64,000 nt of DNA from Corythucha ciliata (Eukaryota; Arthropoda; Insecta; Hemiptera; Tingidae): assembly GCA_038030265.1 (NCBI GenBank), contig CM075941.1, positions 12,090,001 to 12,154,000 on the forward strand, written 5' to 3'. The notes beneath the pieces are model-generated. The model had not been told where the DNA came from and did not search any database. It was given only the letters and a program-made list of their open reading frames with translations. Position 1 is the first letter of the stretch, and every line of letters begins with the position of its first letter. Both the position numbers and the translations under genes were made by a program. This document shows positions 54,179-63,570 of the stretch, one piece after another.

Positions 54179-56497
54179 TTGATTAGAAAATTCGACGATT
54201 TCAAGACAAAACGCGCGAACAACCTAGCAAGACTCACCTTCCTGAAACGATGTCGCGATCAGAAAATCATTCCAGACTGCGTAAAAATCAGATATCACAA
54301 AACAAACGAAAAAACAAAAGAAATACTAAACAAAACAAGCCTTCTACTTCTTCAACAAGAAATTCGAGCTTGCCGTCAAGAACTAGATATACTTGGGAAG
54401 AATATTTTGGAGCTATACTTCTTGCTCACTGAAAAATTAGCGCCGTCAGACTGGGATAGCGTAGACCGCTTCACATCGCTAAATGAAGAAAAGACTTTTC
54501 ACTCAAGAAATGAAAAACTAAAACAAAAATTTTCAAAGTTTGAAGAGAAGAAAGGAGACATTTCCAAGAGAAAAGCCTCAGAAGAGACAACCATAAAGAA
54601 AACAGTAATCAATCTCAGCAAAAGAGAACTAAACGTCCACGAAGAAAACGTACTCTCGAAAGGTCTTAATTACGCTATCACACCCAAGAACATTCCTGTA
54701 GAGGATTTCATCGTAAACATAGAAAACGGAATCACCAAACTATCAGAAAAAGAACAAGAAGAAATAAGACAAGACGTATCATCGGTGATCCGACGCTCAA
54801 AACCACCAAAAAGAAATCTGAAAAAAGAGGAATTACAAGCCCTAATGGAACTAAAGAACTGTGAAGAAATCGTAATACTACCAGCGGACAAGGGAAATTG
54901 CACAGTAATCATGGATCAAGACGAATACACGACAAAGATGAAGAACATGTTGGAAGAGGACGAATATGAAAAAACTAAAGACTTAACCAGCAAAACTCAA
55001 AGAAAACTGTTGGAAAAGATTAAAAACTCCGTCACGCTAAATAACGAAGAAAAAACCAGCCTAAAAGAATCAGATCCCGTAGCCCCTAGAATCTACGGGG
55101 TTCCAAAAATTCACAAGAAAGATGCTCCACTTCGCCCAATCGTGAATACAATACGCTCTTCGACACAAAAAACAGCAAGATTCATAGCAAAAAAACTTCA
55201 AAATCAAGTCGGAAAAACCAGCTCCTTTGTGTTAAACTCAACAGATTTTGTAAAGAAAATACAAAATATCAAAACCTCTCCAACAGATCTTCTCGTTAGC
55301 TTTGACGTCGTCTCCCTCTTCACAAAAATCCCAATCGAAGAAGTCACAGATATCGTCCGAAATCTTCTACCGGAAGACCTGGCAGATATAACGGAATTCT
55401 GTCTGAACACAACATACTTCAGTTTTCAAGGACAATTCTATCGACAGAAATCAGGGGCTGCAATGGGCTCTCCACTGTCACCAGTAATTGCAAATCTGTA
55501 CATGGAAAAGTTCGAAGAGAAAGCAATAGAATCAGCAACAATGAAACCAAGTCTATGGCTGCGCTACGTAGACGACACTTTCGTAATATGGCCACATGGG
55601 CTAGAGAATTTAAACACCTTTCTGGACCACTTGAATAATCAACATCAAAACATCAAATTCACCATGGAAATAGAAAATGAAAGACAACTTCCTTTTCTCG
55701 ACGTCCTAATAAGAAGAAAAGAAGACGGATTCTTGGGACACAGCGTCTACAGAAAACCCACTCACACTGATCGCTATCTACACGCAAATTCGCACCATCA
55801 CCCAGCTCAAAAGAATGGTATCGTCAGAACCTTGATCGACAGAGCCATCAAAATCTCAGACAATGAACACCTTGAAGAAGAAATAAAACATTTACAAGAA
55901 GTTCTACAAAAAAATGGATATAAGAAAAAAGTATTCACGAAAGCAATCAAGAAATCAAAAAAACTTTCTTCAGGTGAAAATACAAAAAACCCAAGATACC
56001 GAGAAGAAACTGAAGAAATCAAAGGGAAAGTGGTGCTACCATTCGTCGAAGGGACTTCAAACAAAATAGCAAGAATCCTCAACAAGTACAAAATCAGATC
56101 AACGTTCAAACCACCAAGAAAAATAAATCGCTTCCTCAGAAATGTCAAAGATGAAAGAAAACTCGAAAACCCAGGTGTCTACGAAATACCTTGCAGCTGT
56201 AACAAATCTTACATTGGAGAAACTCTTCGAAACGTCAAAACAAGAATGAAAGAACACATGTCAGCCGTAAAACACCGCAATATTGAAAAATCAGCAATAG
56301 CTGAACACATGTACAACGGACAATCACACGTCATCAAATTTGAAGATACCAAAATACTGGCCATTGAAAGTTCGTGGAAGAAACGAAAAATTCGAGAAGC
56401 CATCGAAATAAAGAAAAAAGAAAACTTCAACAGAGATGAAGGAATTCATGTACCACATGCCTGGAGGCCACTGATTGCAAACTTAAAAAGAAGATGA
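54179..56497 (+). CDS. Penelope-like reverse transcriptase with GIY-YIG endonuclease
   Basis: An uninterrupted 772-codon frame. The N-terminal part is Lys/Glu-rich and coiled-coil-like, followed by LPADKGNCTVIMD and PRIYGVPKIHK, blocks that precede the RT core in Penelope proteins. The RT domain shows LVSFDVVSLFTKIP (motif A), AAMGSPLSPVIANLYME (motif B), RYVDDTFVIWP (catalytic YVDD, residues 463-466) and LPFLDVLIRR. The C-terminal GIY-YIG nuclease shows GVYEIPCSCNKSYIGE (residues 666-681) followed by R and H residues (RMKEHMSAVKH). The frame opens at a TTG and has no ATG before codon ~222. The true start is therefore missing (5' truncation at the inverted-arm junction at 54164) or supplied by splicing. 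It copies element RNA into a cleaved target site. No other intact mobile-element ORF is in the window. Confidence 0.92.
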   Translation: MIRKFDDFKTKRANNLARLTFLKRCRDQKIIPDCVKIRYHKTNEKTKEILNKTSLLLLQQEIRACRQELDILGKNILELYFLLTEKLAPSDWDSVDRFTSLNEEKTFHSRNEKLKQKFSKFEEKKGDISKRKASEETTIKKTVINLSKRELNVHEENVLSKGLNYAITPKNIPVEDFIVNIENGITKLSEKEQEEIRQDVSSVIRRSKPPKRNLKKEELQALMELKNCEEIVILPADKGNCTVIMDQDEYTTKMKNMLEEDEYEKTKDLTSKTQRKLLEKIKNSVTLNNEEKTSLKESDPVAPRIYGVPKIHKKDAPLRPIVNTIRSSTQKTARFIAKKLQNQVGKTSSFVLNSTDFVKKIQNIKTSPTDLLVSFDVVSLFTKIPIEEVTDIVRNLLPEDLADITEFCLNTTYFSFQGQFYRQKSGAAMGSPLSPVIANLYMEKFEEKAIESATMKPSLWLRYVDDTFVIWPHGLENLNTFLDHLNNQHQNIKFTMEIENERQLPFLDVLIRRKEDGFLGHSVYRKPTHTDRYLHANSHHHPAQKNGIVRTLIDRAIKISDNEHLEEEIKHLQEVLQKNGYKKKVFTKAIKKSKKLSSGENTKNPRYREETEEIKGKVVLPFVEGTSNKIARILNKYKIRSTFKPPRKINRFLRNVKDERKLENPGVYEIPCSCNKSYIGETLRNVKTRMKEHMSAVKHRNIEKSAIAEHMYNGQSHVIKFEDTKILAIESSWKKRKIREAIEIKKKENFNRDEGIHVPHAWRPLIANLKRR

Positions 56498-56707
56498 CCA
56501 GAAGACATTCTCAGTTGCCATCAACAACAAATTTTCTAATCAGCAAGAAGAAATTGACACCCCTCCATTCGTCACGTGTCTATGTTTTAAAAATAAAAAA
56601 CCCAAAAAAGTTCTCTGACGATGCCTTCAGCACAAGAAGGCGAAAGCTCAGGAAACGAAGAAGTAGAAGAAGAAAAAAGCCAAAATTCTAAAAATATAAC
56701 ATTTATC
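55918..56707 (+). repeat. Right arm of the Penelope-like element
   Basis: Contains the C-terminal part of the ORF, its stop at 56495-56497 and about 210 bp of 3' sequence. Matches the left arm in inverted orientation over its full 790 bp. Confidence 0.9.
56615..56645 (+). ncRNA. Possible hammerhead-ribozyme-like core in the Penelope arm
   Basis: CTGACGA, a 6-bp hairpin GCCTTC/GAAGGC, then GAAA, in the order of a hammerhead core. Penelope-like elements are known to carry hammerhead ribozymes in their terminal repeats. However, one extra T lies between CTGACGA and the stem. I could not find a convincing cleavage-site strand or stem I/III pairing, so this is a candidate only. The same segment occurs inverted at 53437-53467. 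Confidence 0.3.
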
Positions 56708-56752
56708 AAGTATTATGGCTTAAAAACTAATAATATTAATAAATTAGAGTTT

Positions 56753-57280
56753 TCCCCCCAAGCGATTTTGGCCGTGGATTAGCGATTTGTTTTCACTTCC
56801 TGGCAACAAGTTACCTTCAGACGCCGCTAATTCACGTGAATTAGCGTTTTTCCTCACTTCAGCGCTTCTTCTCACTTTTATCGTTGAATTTTAGCCATGA
56901 ATTAGGGATTTTTCCCCAATTATTACGCCGTAAATTAGCGAATTTTCACCATTTTAGCCGTGAATTTTTCCCGGTGAATTCGTGTTTTTCCTTATTTCAG
57001 CCGCTAATGAGCCATTTTCCTCAATTTCATCTATGAATTGAGCACTTTTTCTTAATTTTAGCTTCGAAACAAGCGATTCTTTTCGCTTTTACCAATCAAT
57101 TAGCGCTTTTTCTCAGGAATTGCCCTCAGGAGCCGAAAATTGTCGTTTCCATGCTTCTAGCCTCTAATTAGCGCATTTTATACACTTTACCACGCGGAAG
57201 CTTTAAGTTTAAGGAAACTTTAGCCGCAAAGTAGGTTTTAGCCGTTATTTAGCGCCTTGTCTCACTTCTGCGTGTGAATC
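56753..57280 (+). repeat. Family A block, forward polarity
   Basis: Continues the array split by the Penelope insertion: GTGGATTAGCGATTTGTTTT, CCGTGAATTTTTCCCGGTGA and CTCAATTTCATCTATGAATT. Confidence 0.75.
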
Positions 57281-57289
57281 AGTGTAGCG

Positions 57290-57580
57290 TACAGAGGTAT
57301 AGGGGTGAGGGGGCGGACCACCCCGGGCTCCCTACTATAATGAAAACCTTAAAGATGGGAAAATGATGATTTTTATATTTTTATGTAAAACGATTTTTTG
57401 GTATGTGGGATGGCTCCTTTCGTCGATTTTCAGTACATTTTCGACCCCAGTCTGGAATGCAACGTTGAAGGTGATCAGCAAAAGCGTGTAGCTGAAAATT
57501 CGATTTAGCCTACAAAAGCGCAATTTTGAAGGCTCAAATTGAGAGAAATCCCGCCTTCTGGGGGGGGGGGGTATCTTATT
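57290..57580 (+). repeat. Dispersed repeat, copy 2 (related to 663-960)
   Basis: Same order of landmarks as the copy at 663-960. Begins next to CAGTGTAGCGTACAGAGG and ends in CGCCTTCTGG plus a G run at 57559-57570. Confidence 0.6.
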
Positions 57581-57599
57581 CGTGGCTAAAATGGAACGC

Positions 57600-58844
57600 T
57601 GCTCCCAGTGGCGGATTTACGGGGTGGATTTTGGGGGCTAAAGCGCTAATATTCACGACCGGGAATAGCGAAAAGTGCAAATTCGTAGAAAAAACTTGAA
57701 AAAAATCAGTTATTCGTGGCTAAAAATAGAGAAAACCACTAAGTTACGGCCGTAATTGAGGAAAAGCGCTAATTCGCAGCTATAAAATTGAGAAAAAGCT
57801 GCAATCCATCGCTCAGAAGTATCACATTGAAAATAAATATTTCCAATAGTGAAAAAATGACTAATATTGAAAAATAGCCAATTCACAATTTCTCGAGGCA
57901 ACCATGGGACTGAAGTTAAGTAAAAGCGCTAATTCATAAGGGGTAAAAGTGAAAAAATCGCTAATTCGCGGCTAAAATTAATATATAGAGCTCATATAAT
58001 GCTGTTTAAATGTGTGAAAATGCGTTGACATGGTAAATGCGGATCAATTTGGGAAAATCTGCTAATCCGCTAGTTGAGAATTCACGGCTAAAAAATGGAT
58101 GAAAAGGGCTAATTTCGATGCAAAAATGAAAGGCAATCCTTGATTTGGTGCTAAAATTGAGAAAAACGCTAATTCACGGATACGTGCTTAGTTTAAACTT
58201 TAAAACATGTTTATTCACGGTTAAAACAGAGGCAAATGCAGATTCCCGGCTAAAATCGAGATAAAAAATGCGTTAAAGCGGGTTAAAGAAAGAATTCGCG
58301 ACTAAAATTAAAGAATTAATTCGCCACTAAAATTGAGAAAATGTCCTCATTCGCAGGAAAAATGGGGGAAACGCTATAATTCGATGCATCAATTTGGGAA
58401 AATCCATTAAAATTGCTAAAATTGAGAAATAGCGTTAACTCGCAGCAAACATTGAAAAAAACCGCTTATCCGCAGGACGAAGAAGTGAAGAAAAACTAAA
58501 ATGGAGAAAAAGCGCTAGTACACTGCTAAAATTGAGAAAATGCATTATTTGCTGCTAAAGTTGGCAAAAAATCTCATTCGCAGCTAAAATGGAGGAAAAC
58601 GCAAATTCGTAGATTTTGGGGAAAATCCGCTAATTCGGGGAATTTGAGAAAATTCGCTGCTAAAAGGCAGGAACCCCGCTAAGGCTATACAACTTGGGGG
58701 GGGGGGGCAAAACAAATAAACGCTAATTTGGGGCTAAAGTTGATAAAAATGACAAATTGGCAACTGAAATTGCAAAAAATCGCTCACTCTCGGATGCAAA
58801 AGAGAAAAGCCACTATTATAATTCGCAGCTAACTTTTAGGAAAC
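57600..58844 (-). repeat. Family A block, reverse polarity
   Basis: GCTAATTCGCGGCTAAAATT, GAGAAAAGC and AATTCACGGCTAAAAAATGG units at about 30 bp. Interrupted by the hAT-type element at 58853 and resuming at 60810. Confidence 0.82.
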
Positions 58845-58852
58845 GCTTCATT

Positions 58853-60799
58853 CAGGGGCGTAGCCAGACCGTGATCAAGGGGTGGGCAGCCAGCTAGGCT
58901 CGGATTCACAGTTGGGGGGGGGGGCGCACGTCTTGAGAGAAAGTGCTCGCTCGCGAATGAAATCCAGAAACGGACATTTTGCGGCTAAGACTGAGGAAAA
59001 ACATCCATTCACGGCTAAAATTGAGAAATAGCAAATCTCATTATTCGCGGTTGAAATTCAGAAAACACACCAATTTGCGGTTTCACGATGCAAAGCCCGG
59101 AACGAAATTAAGAAAATTCGCTAATTCACGGTTTGTAGAGCCCTTTTCACAGCTAAAATTGACAAAATAAATTGCTCGTTCAATGTAGAATTAAGAAAAA
59201 TCACTCATTTGCGGCTAAACTTGAGGAAGAACGCGAATTCATGGCTAAAATTGAGAAATGGAGCTCATTCCGAAGAGGCCAGTTCGTGGTTTCTCAAACA
59301 AACATCTCGAAAAAGTTCTAATTGACCGTTTTTATACATATACATGGCAAGTTTGCGGGTAAAATTGAGAAAAAGCGCGACTTTTAGCGCGTACATTTTT
59401 GAAAAAGTGCTTATTCACGGCTAAAATTAAGGAAAATTGTTCGTTCGCAAGTGAAATTGAGGAAAACGCCAATTTCAAGTTTTCGCGATGCAACGCCCGA
59501 GTCAAAATTAATTAAATTCGCTCACGTGCGGATTTGAAGGGGGGAAAAATTGCTCAAGGGAGAATTGGGAAAAAACACTAATAATTTGTGGCTAAAATTG
59601 AGGGAAAATGAATTGGCAAAATTGTTACCGTTTGTTGTTGACTGATGGAATTGTCGTGGCTAAAATTGAGAAATAGCGACAGGTTAAATGAGGAAAAACG
59701 GTTCTTTTGCGGCTGAAATTTACAGAACGCATCAATTCGCGGTTATGCGATGCCCAGTGCTGGCCGTAATTGAAATAGTAAATCAAAAAGGCTAGTTCGA
59801 GGTAGAATTGAGAAAAAGCACTCATTTTAAGCTAAAATTGAGGAAAATGCCAATTCGAGGCTATAAAACCAGGGCTCATTCACGAGTAAAATCGGGAAAA
59901 AACTCTGCAACTACTCTTGAGAAAAACTGCGGATCCACGCCTGTGGGCAGCTTCACTGGCGAAAATATCAGATGCGCCATTGCCTTTTTGCAGGCTTAAC
60001 AGGATCTGCATGTTAGAATCGCGTCAATTCACGGTCATCAGAGACTGAATTTGAACAGAAACGGCCACTATCCGTCAAAAAATAAATATAAAGTTATACT
60101 TTTGGAGCTAAACCTGAGACGGTAAACAGAGCTGGCATGCCCTCTCCCACCATAAGTCTGGATGGCACAGCGGGCTGAACACGATTTGAGCTAGTCAAAA
60201 CACACGATATTGCGCGTCGAACCTGCCAAAATGTGATTTTAGTGCGAAAAATCAGCAAACTTTGTTTCCAAATTAAGCCGACCCTCGAAATCGGATTGTC
60301 AGCAACAAACATCCGTGATTTTTTTTTGTGAACCCGATAAGCAAAAATGTGTTGTTTTTTTTAGTGAGAAAAATCCGCAAAATTGGTTTTATGGAGCGAA
60401 ATAAATGGAATTTGTGTTTATGTTAGCCAGATCAGGGAAAATGTTGTTGTTTTTTTTTTGTATTGTTTTTTTGAGTGCTAGAAATATCAATAAAAGTGAG
60501 GTCTTAGTTGTCGAAAACAGAGATGCTGGTTGCTCAGTGAGGCAGAGCTTGTAGTTTGCGAACTTTGGTTTTCACCAAAAATAATAAAACAGCGAAATTG
60601 GTGTACGTATTAGTTAGCGAAATTCGAGGAATTGGTTCTGACGGCGAAAGTTTTATGCTGGATTTTAATCATTAAAAATGTGTCGGATTTTAACTTTTTG
60701 ATGGAATTTGGGGGGTGGGCAGCTGTCCCACGAAATCTGCGCTTTTGATTCTAGGGGAGGGCAACTGCCCACCCCTGCCCCCCGCTGGCTACGCCCATG
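58853..60799. mobile_element. hAT-type element with 8-bp TSD, filled with satellite units
   Basis: Left end CAGGGGCGTAGCCAG, right end CTGGCTACGCCCATG (15-bp inverted repeat, one mismatch), with GGGGTGGGCAG subterminal at both ends. The 8-bp direct repeat GCTTCATT is at 58845-58852 and 60800-60807. Eight-base duplications with CAGGG-type ends are the hAT signature. The interior (58930-59900) is reverse family A units like the flanks and, at 60300-60660, D-like units. No transposase frame, so it is non-autonomous. Confidence 0.82.
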
Positions 60800-60809
60800 G
60801 CTTCATTCA

Positions 60810-61400
60810 CGACTGAAATTTAGAAGAATGGCTAATTAGCTGTTAAATGATAAAATTGGGACAAACGCTAATCCACTTAGGGCAAAAATTGAAAAAAAAA
60901 AGAAGAAAAAAAGCTAATTCGCTAATGGAATTGACAAAAATCACTAATTAGCGGCTAAAATTGAGACAATCCTATTCCGCGGACACAGCTGAAAACAATT
61001 TCTGATTAATTCACGGCTAAAAGTGAGAAAAACGCTAAATTCACGACTATAAAACTTAGTAATAAACTCTGATTTGCGACTAAAATTTAGGAAAACACAA
61101 ATATCGTGGCTTATTCTGAATCGGCAACTTCAGGCCTTTTAAACTGAGAAAAATCTGGCAAGTCCATAGCTGGAAGTGAAAAAAGAAAAAAATTGTTAAC
61201 GCGGGACAAAAATATTTCATACGCCGCTAATTTGCGGCGGCCAATATTGAGAAAAATCCCTAATTTTAGCGCGGCTGAAATTATCGAAAAACGTTCTATA
61301 CTTTGCAAGCTCCAATGTGGCAAAAAAATTCCAATTCATAGAGCAAAAATTGAGAACAATAATGGGAACAGTCTAAGTTTACGGATTGAACAAAAACTTA
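60810..61400 (-). repeat. Family A block, reverse polarity
   Basis: ATTAGCGGCTAAAATTGAGA, CACGGCTAAAAGTGAGAAA and GCGGCTGAAATTATCGAAAA units. Ends near 61.4 kb. Confidence 0.75.
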
Positions 61401-61524
61401 CGGAACGGGAATGAAAACCGGCCGCAGGGTCCTCAAAACGCACATTTGTAATACACTAGTTACCACTCACAAGTAATAGTAGGAGAAATAACCCGAATAA
61501 CTGAAAAGTACTATAGTTACTACC

Positions 61525-61690
61525 AGGGCTGGGCAGTAATTGAATTACATGTAATTGAATTACGTAATTCAATTACAATTAGTAATTGGTAATTTGTAAT
61601 TGATAACAACACGCCATTGTAATTGGTAATTTGTAATTAAAAGCACTTTTTCGAAGTAATTTGTAATTAACAATTACCAATTACATTTCC
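61525..61690. repeat. TAATTG/CAATTA expansion next to CAGGGCTGGGCAG
   Basis: CAGGGCTGGGCAGTAATTGA is followed by about 150 bp of interleaved TAATTG, TTGTAAT and CAATTAC on both strands. This looks like one end of a hAT-like MITE whose internal motif has expanded. The other end is not identifiable. Confidence 0.65.
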
Positions 61691-62059
61691 ATCTTCAGAG
61701 CCAATATTACTTCGAAAACTCAGCGGGTACTATTTCGCGCCTTACTTGGAGCTTTTGGAGGAGTTTTTGCATGAAATTCTCTGAAAAATAAGAGTTTCAA
61801 AGCAATTATGACACGAGCGATATCCTCGAGCTTAGGGTTGCCAATTTGAAATTTGAGAAAAACGGTACAAAAGTTTCAAAGATCGAAATCCCAAACCAGT
61901 GGCGTAAGTAGGAATTTATCCTGGGGGGGGGGGCAGATTGAAATTTCGTAAGTTGAAAGGAGGCGAGTAATTTCACATTTTAGTCATCATTCCACCCAGC
62001 CAGCACACTCTTGAATCTGGACATCTTGCTGGCCTCATCATAGCCTCAATCTCTCAGTT
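61691..62059. other. No gene recognised; transposon-like terminus
   Basis: CAGTGGCGTAAGTAGG at about 61907-61922 followed by a G run resembles a DNA-transposon end. No partner seen. Confidence 0.4.
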
Positions 62060-62750
62060 AAGGGCGATTTTTGGACTCTACCCGCAAATTAGCGCTTTTC
62101 TCAATTTTGGCCGAGTGTATCGTTCTTCTCAATTTCAGCCTCATTCTTTTCAATTTTTTGGGGGCGGTTTTGCCCCACCCCCTCCCATAGCCATGAATTT
62201 GCGCATTTTCTCAACTTTAGCAGCAAAGTATCGTTTTTATCCCGTGAGCGATGTTTCTTAATTATCCACGAGTTTTGGCGTTTTCCTCAATTTTAGCAGC
62301 ATATTACCGATTTTTTAACCAGGGGATTAGCACTTTTCTCAGTTTCAGCTGGAAATTATAATGTTTTTCTTAAGTGTTTTCCTCAATATTAGCCGCAAAA
62401 TAGGGGGACTTTTCACGAATTAGGATTTTTTTGGTTCACCATACGCATGAGCGATTTTTCTCAGTTTACTCGCGAATTAGCGGTTTCTTCACCTATTGCC
62501 ACAAATTGGCGTTTTTTTTGTTTGTTTTTTCCATTTCAGCCTGAAAAGTTGCCTTCAGAATCCGCAAATTGGCGTATATTCAGTTTTTGGTGCAAATAAG
62601 AATTGTTCTCAATCTCAACCGCGAATTAGCGCTTTTTTTCAAATTGCAGGGGGGCGACGTGTCGTAGCGTTTCAAACCTGTAAATTGGCGAATTTTCTCA
62701 ATTTCAGTCACAAATTGGCGTCTGGCGCAATTTTAGCTGTAAATTGGCGA
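62060..62750 (+). repeat. Family A block, forward polarity
   Basis: CCGCAAATTAGCGCTTTTCT, CTCAATTTTAGCAGCATATT and CGCGAATTAGCGG units at about 30 bp. The polarity is opposite to the block ending at 61.4 kb. The 149-codon frame at 62496-62945 runs out of the repeats and has no domain. Confidence 0.75.
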
Positions 62751-62757
62751 TTTTTAC

Positions 62758-63570
62758 TTCCATGTTCCCTACGGGAATGGAAGCTTGGTGTTCGTGAAAA
62801 AAATCGAGTCCGAGCTGACATCACATTCATAATGTACAACCTCAGGAAAGTTGAAAAAAGTGGTTTTCGGCATGCCGTCGTTCTGTCGGACTGTCGCTTT
62901 TTTTTCGACAAATTGCATGAAAATGAAAACCTGGCTATTTCTTAATATGAGAAGCACAAATCTGGCCTTTGTTTTGAGAAAAAATCATTTATCGGACATG
63001 TTCATCCCGTACCGAAATGTCGTTTTTGGATATAACTTCAGAACAAGTGATTCCAGAATTTTTTTGATATTTTTTTCGGATTCCTCGTGAAATTTCCTTG
63101 CGAATTGACGACAATATTGCCAAAAAAATGCAACTTTTTTGTGGCCAAAATCGTCGTTTTTAGCGCAAAAGGACCAGTAGCAAAAAATGACGGTCGAAAT
63201 TGCAAAAAAGGGCCTCTAGAGCCCCTTTGTATCTTAATTGCAAATATTTGTACCAGAAAAAAACTGAGATTAAGCGAAATTGTGGGAGGAGAAGGATTTG
63301 GCGTGACTACGTCAAAAATTATTTGTCACAGAATCACATATAAATCTAAATCTAGTTGTTTCTTGGCATGAAAAACTTGAATAAGACCTTTGTTTTGAAG
63401 GTAAATCATTTCCCGTGGCGCAATAATATTTTCGGTATTAACTTCGAAACAATTGGTCCTGGAATTTTGTAACTATTTTGTTAAGATTTCTCGTTCAATT
63501 TCCATGCAAATTGACGACAACGTTGCCGAAAACAAACCCCTTTCACTTCCATGTTACCTACGGGCATTTT
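62758..63570 (+). repeat. Diverged direct duplication, offset about 420 bp, inside a larger repeat
   Basis: CCTTTGTTTTGA...AATCATTT...ATAACTTCAGAACAA...GCGAATTGACGACAATATTG (62960-63120) is matched by CCTTTGTTTTGA...AATCATTT...TTAACTTCGAAACAA...GCAAATTGACGACAACGTTG (63388-63525). CTTCCATGTTCCCTACGGG (62758) and CTTCCATGTTACCTACGGG (63547) bracket the pair. Confidence 0.65.

Larger units (their letters stand above)
53375..56740 (+). mobile_element. Penelope-like retroelement with 790-bp inverted arms and 12-bp TSD
   Basis: A 3,366-bp insertion into forward family A repeats, flanked by the perfect direct repeat AAATTAGAGTTT (53363-53374 and 56741-56752). The left 790 bp (53375-54164) is an inverted copy of 55918-56707. 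The unique middle plus the right arm encode one long RT/GIY-YIG frame. Short 33-bp AT-rich tail 56708-56740. An inverted partial copy at the 5' end is a known Penelope arrangement. The arms are nearly identical, which indicates a recent insertion. Confidence 0.92.

Noticed and set aside
62496..63371. Plus frames of 79-149 codons near the right edge
   Set aside because: They start in family A repeats or run across a diverged non-coding duplication. No domain.
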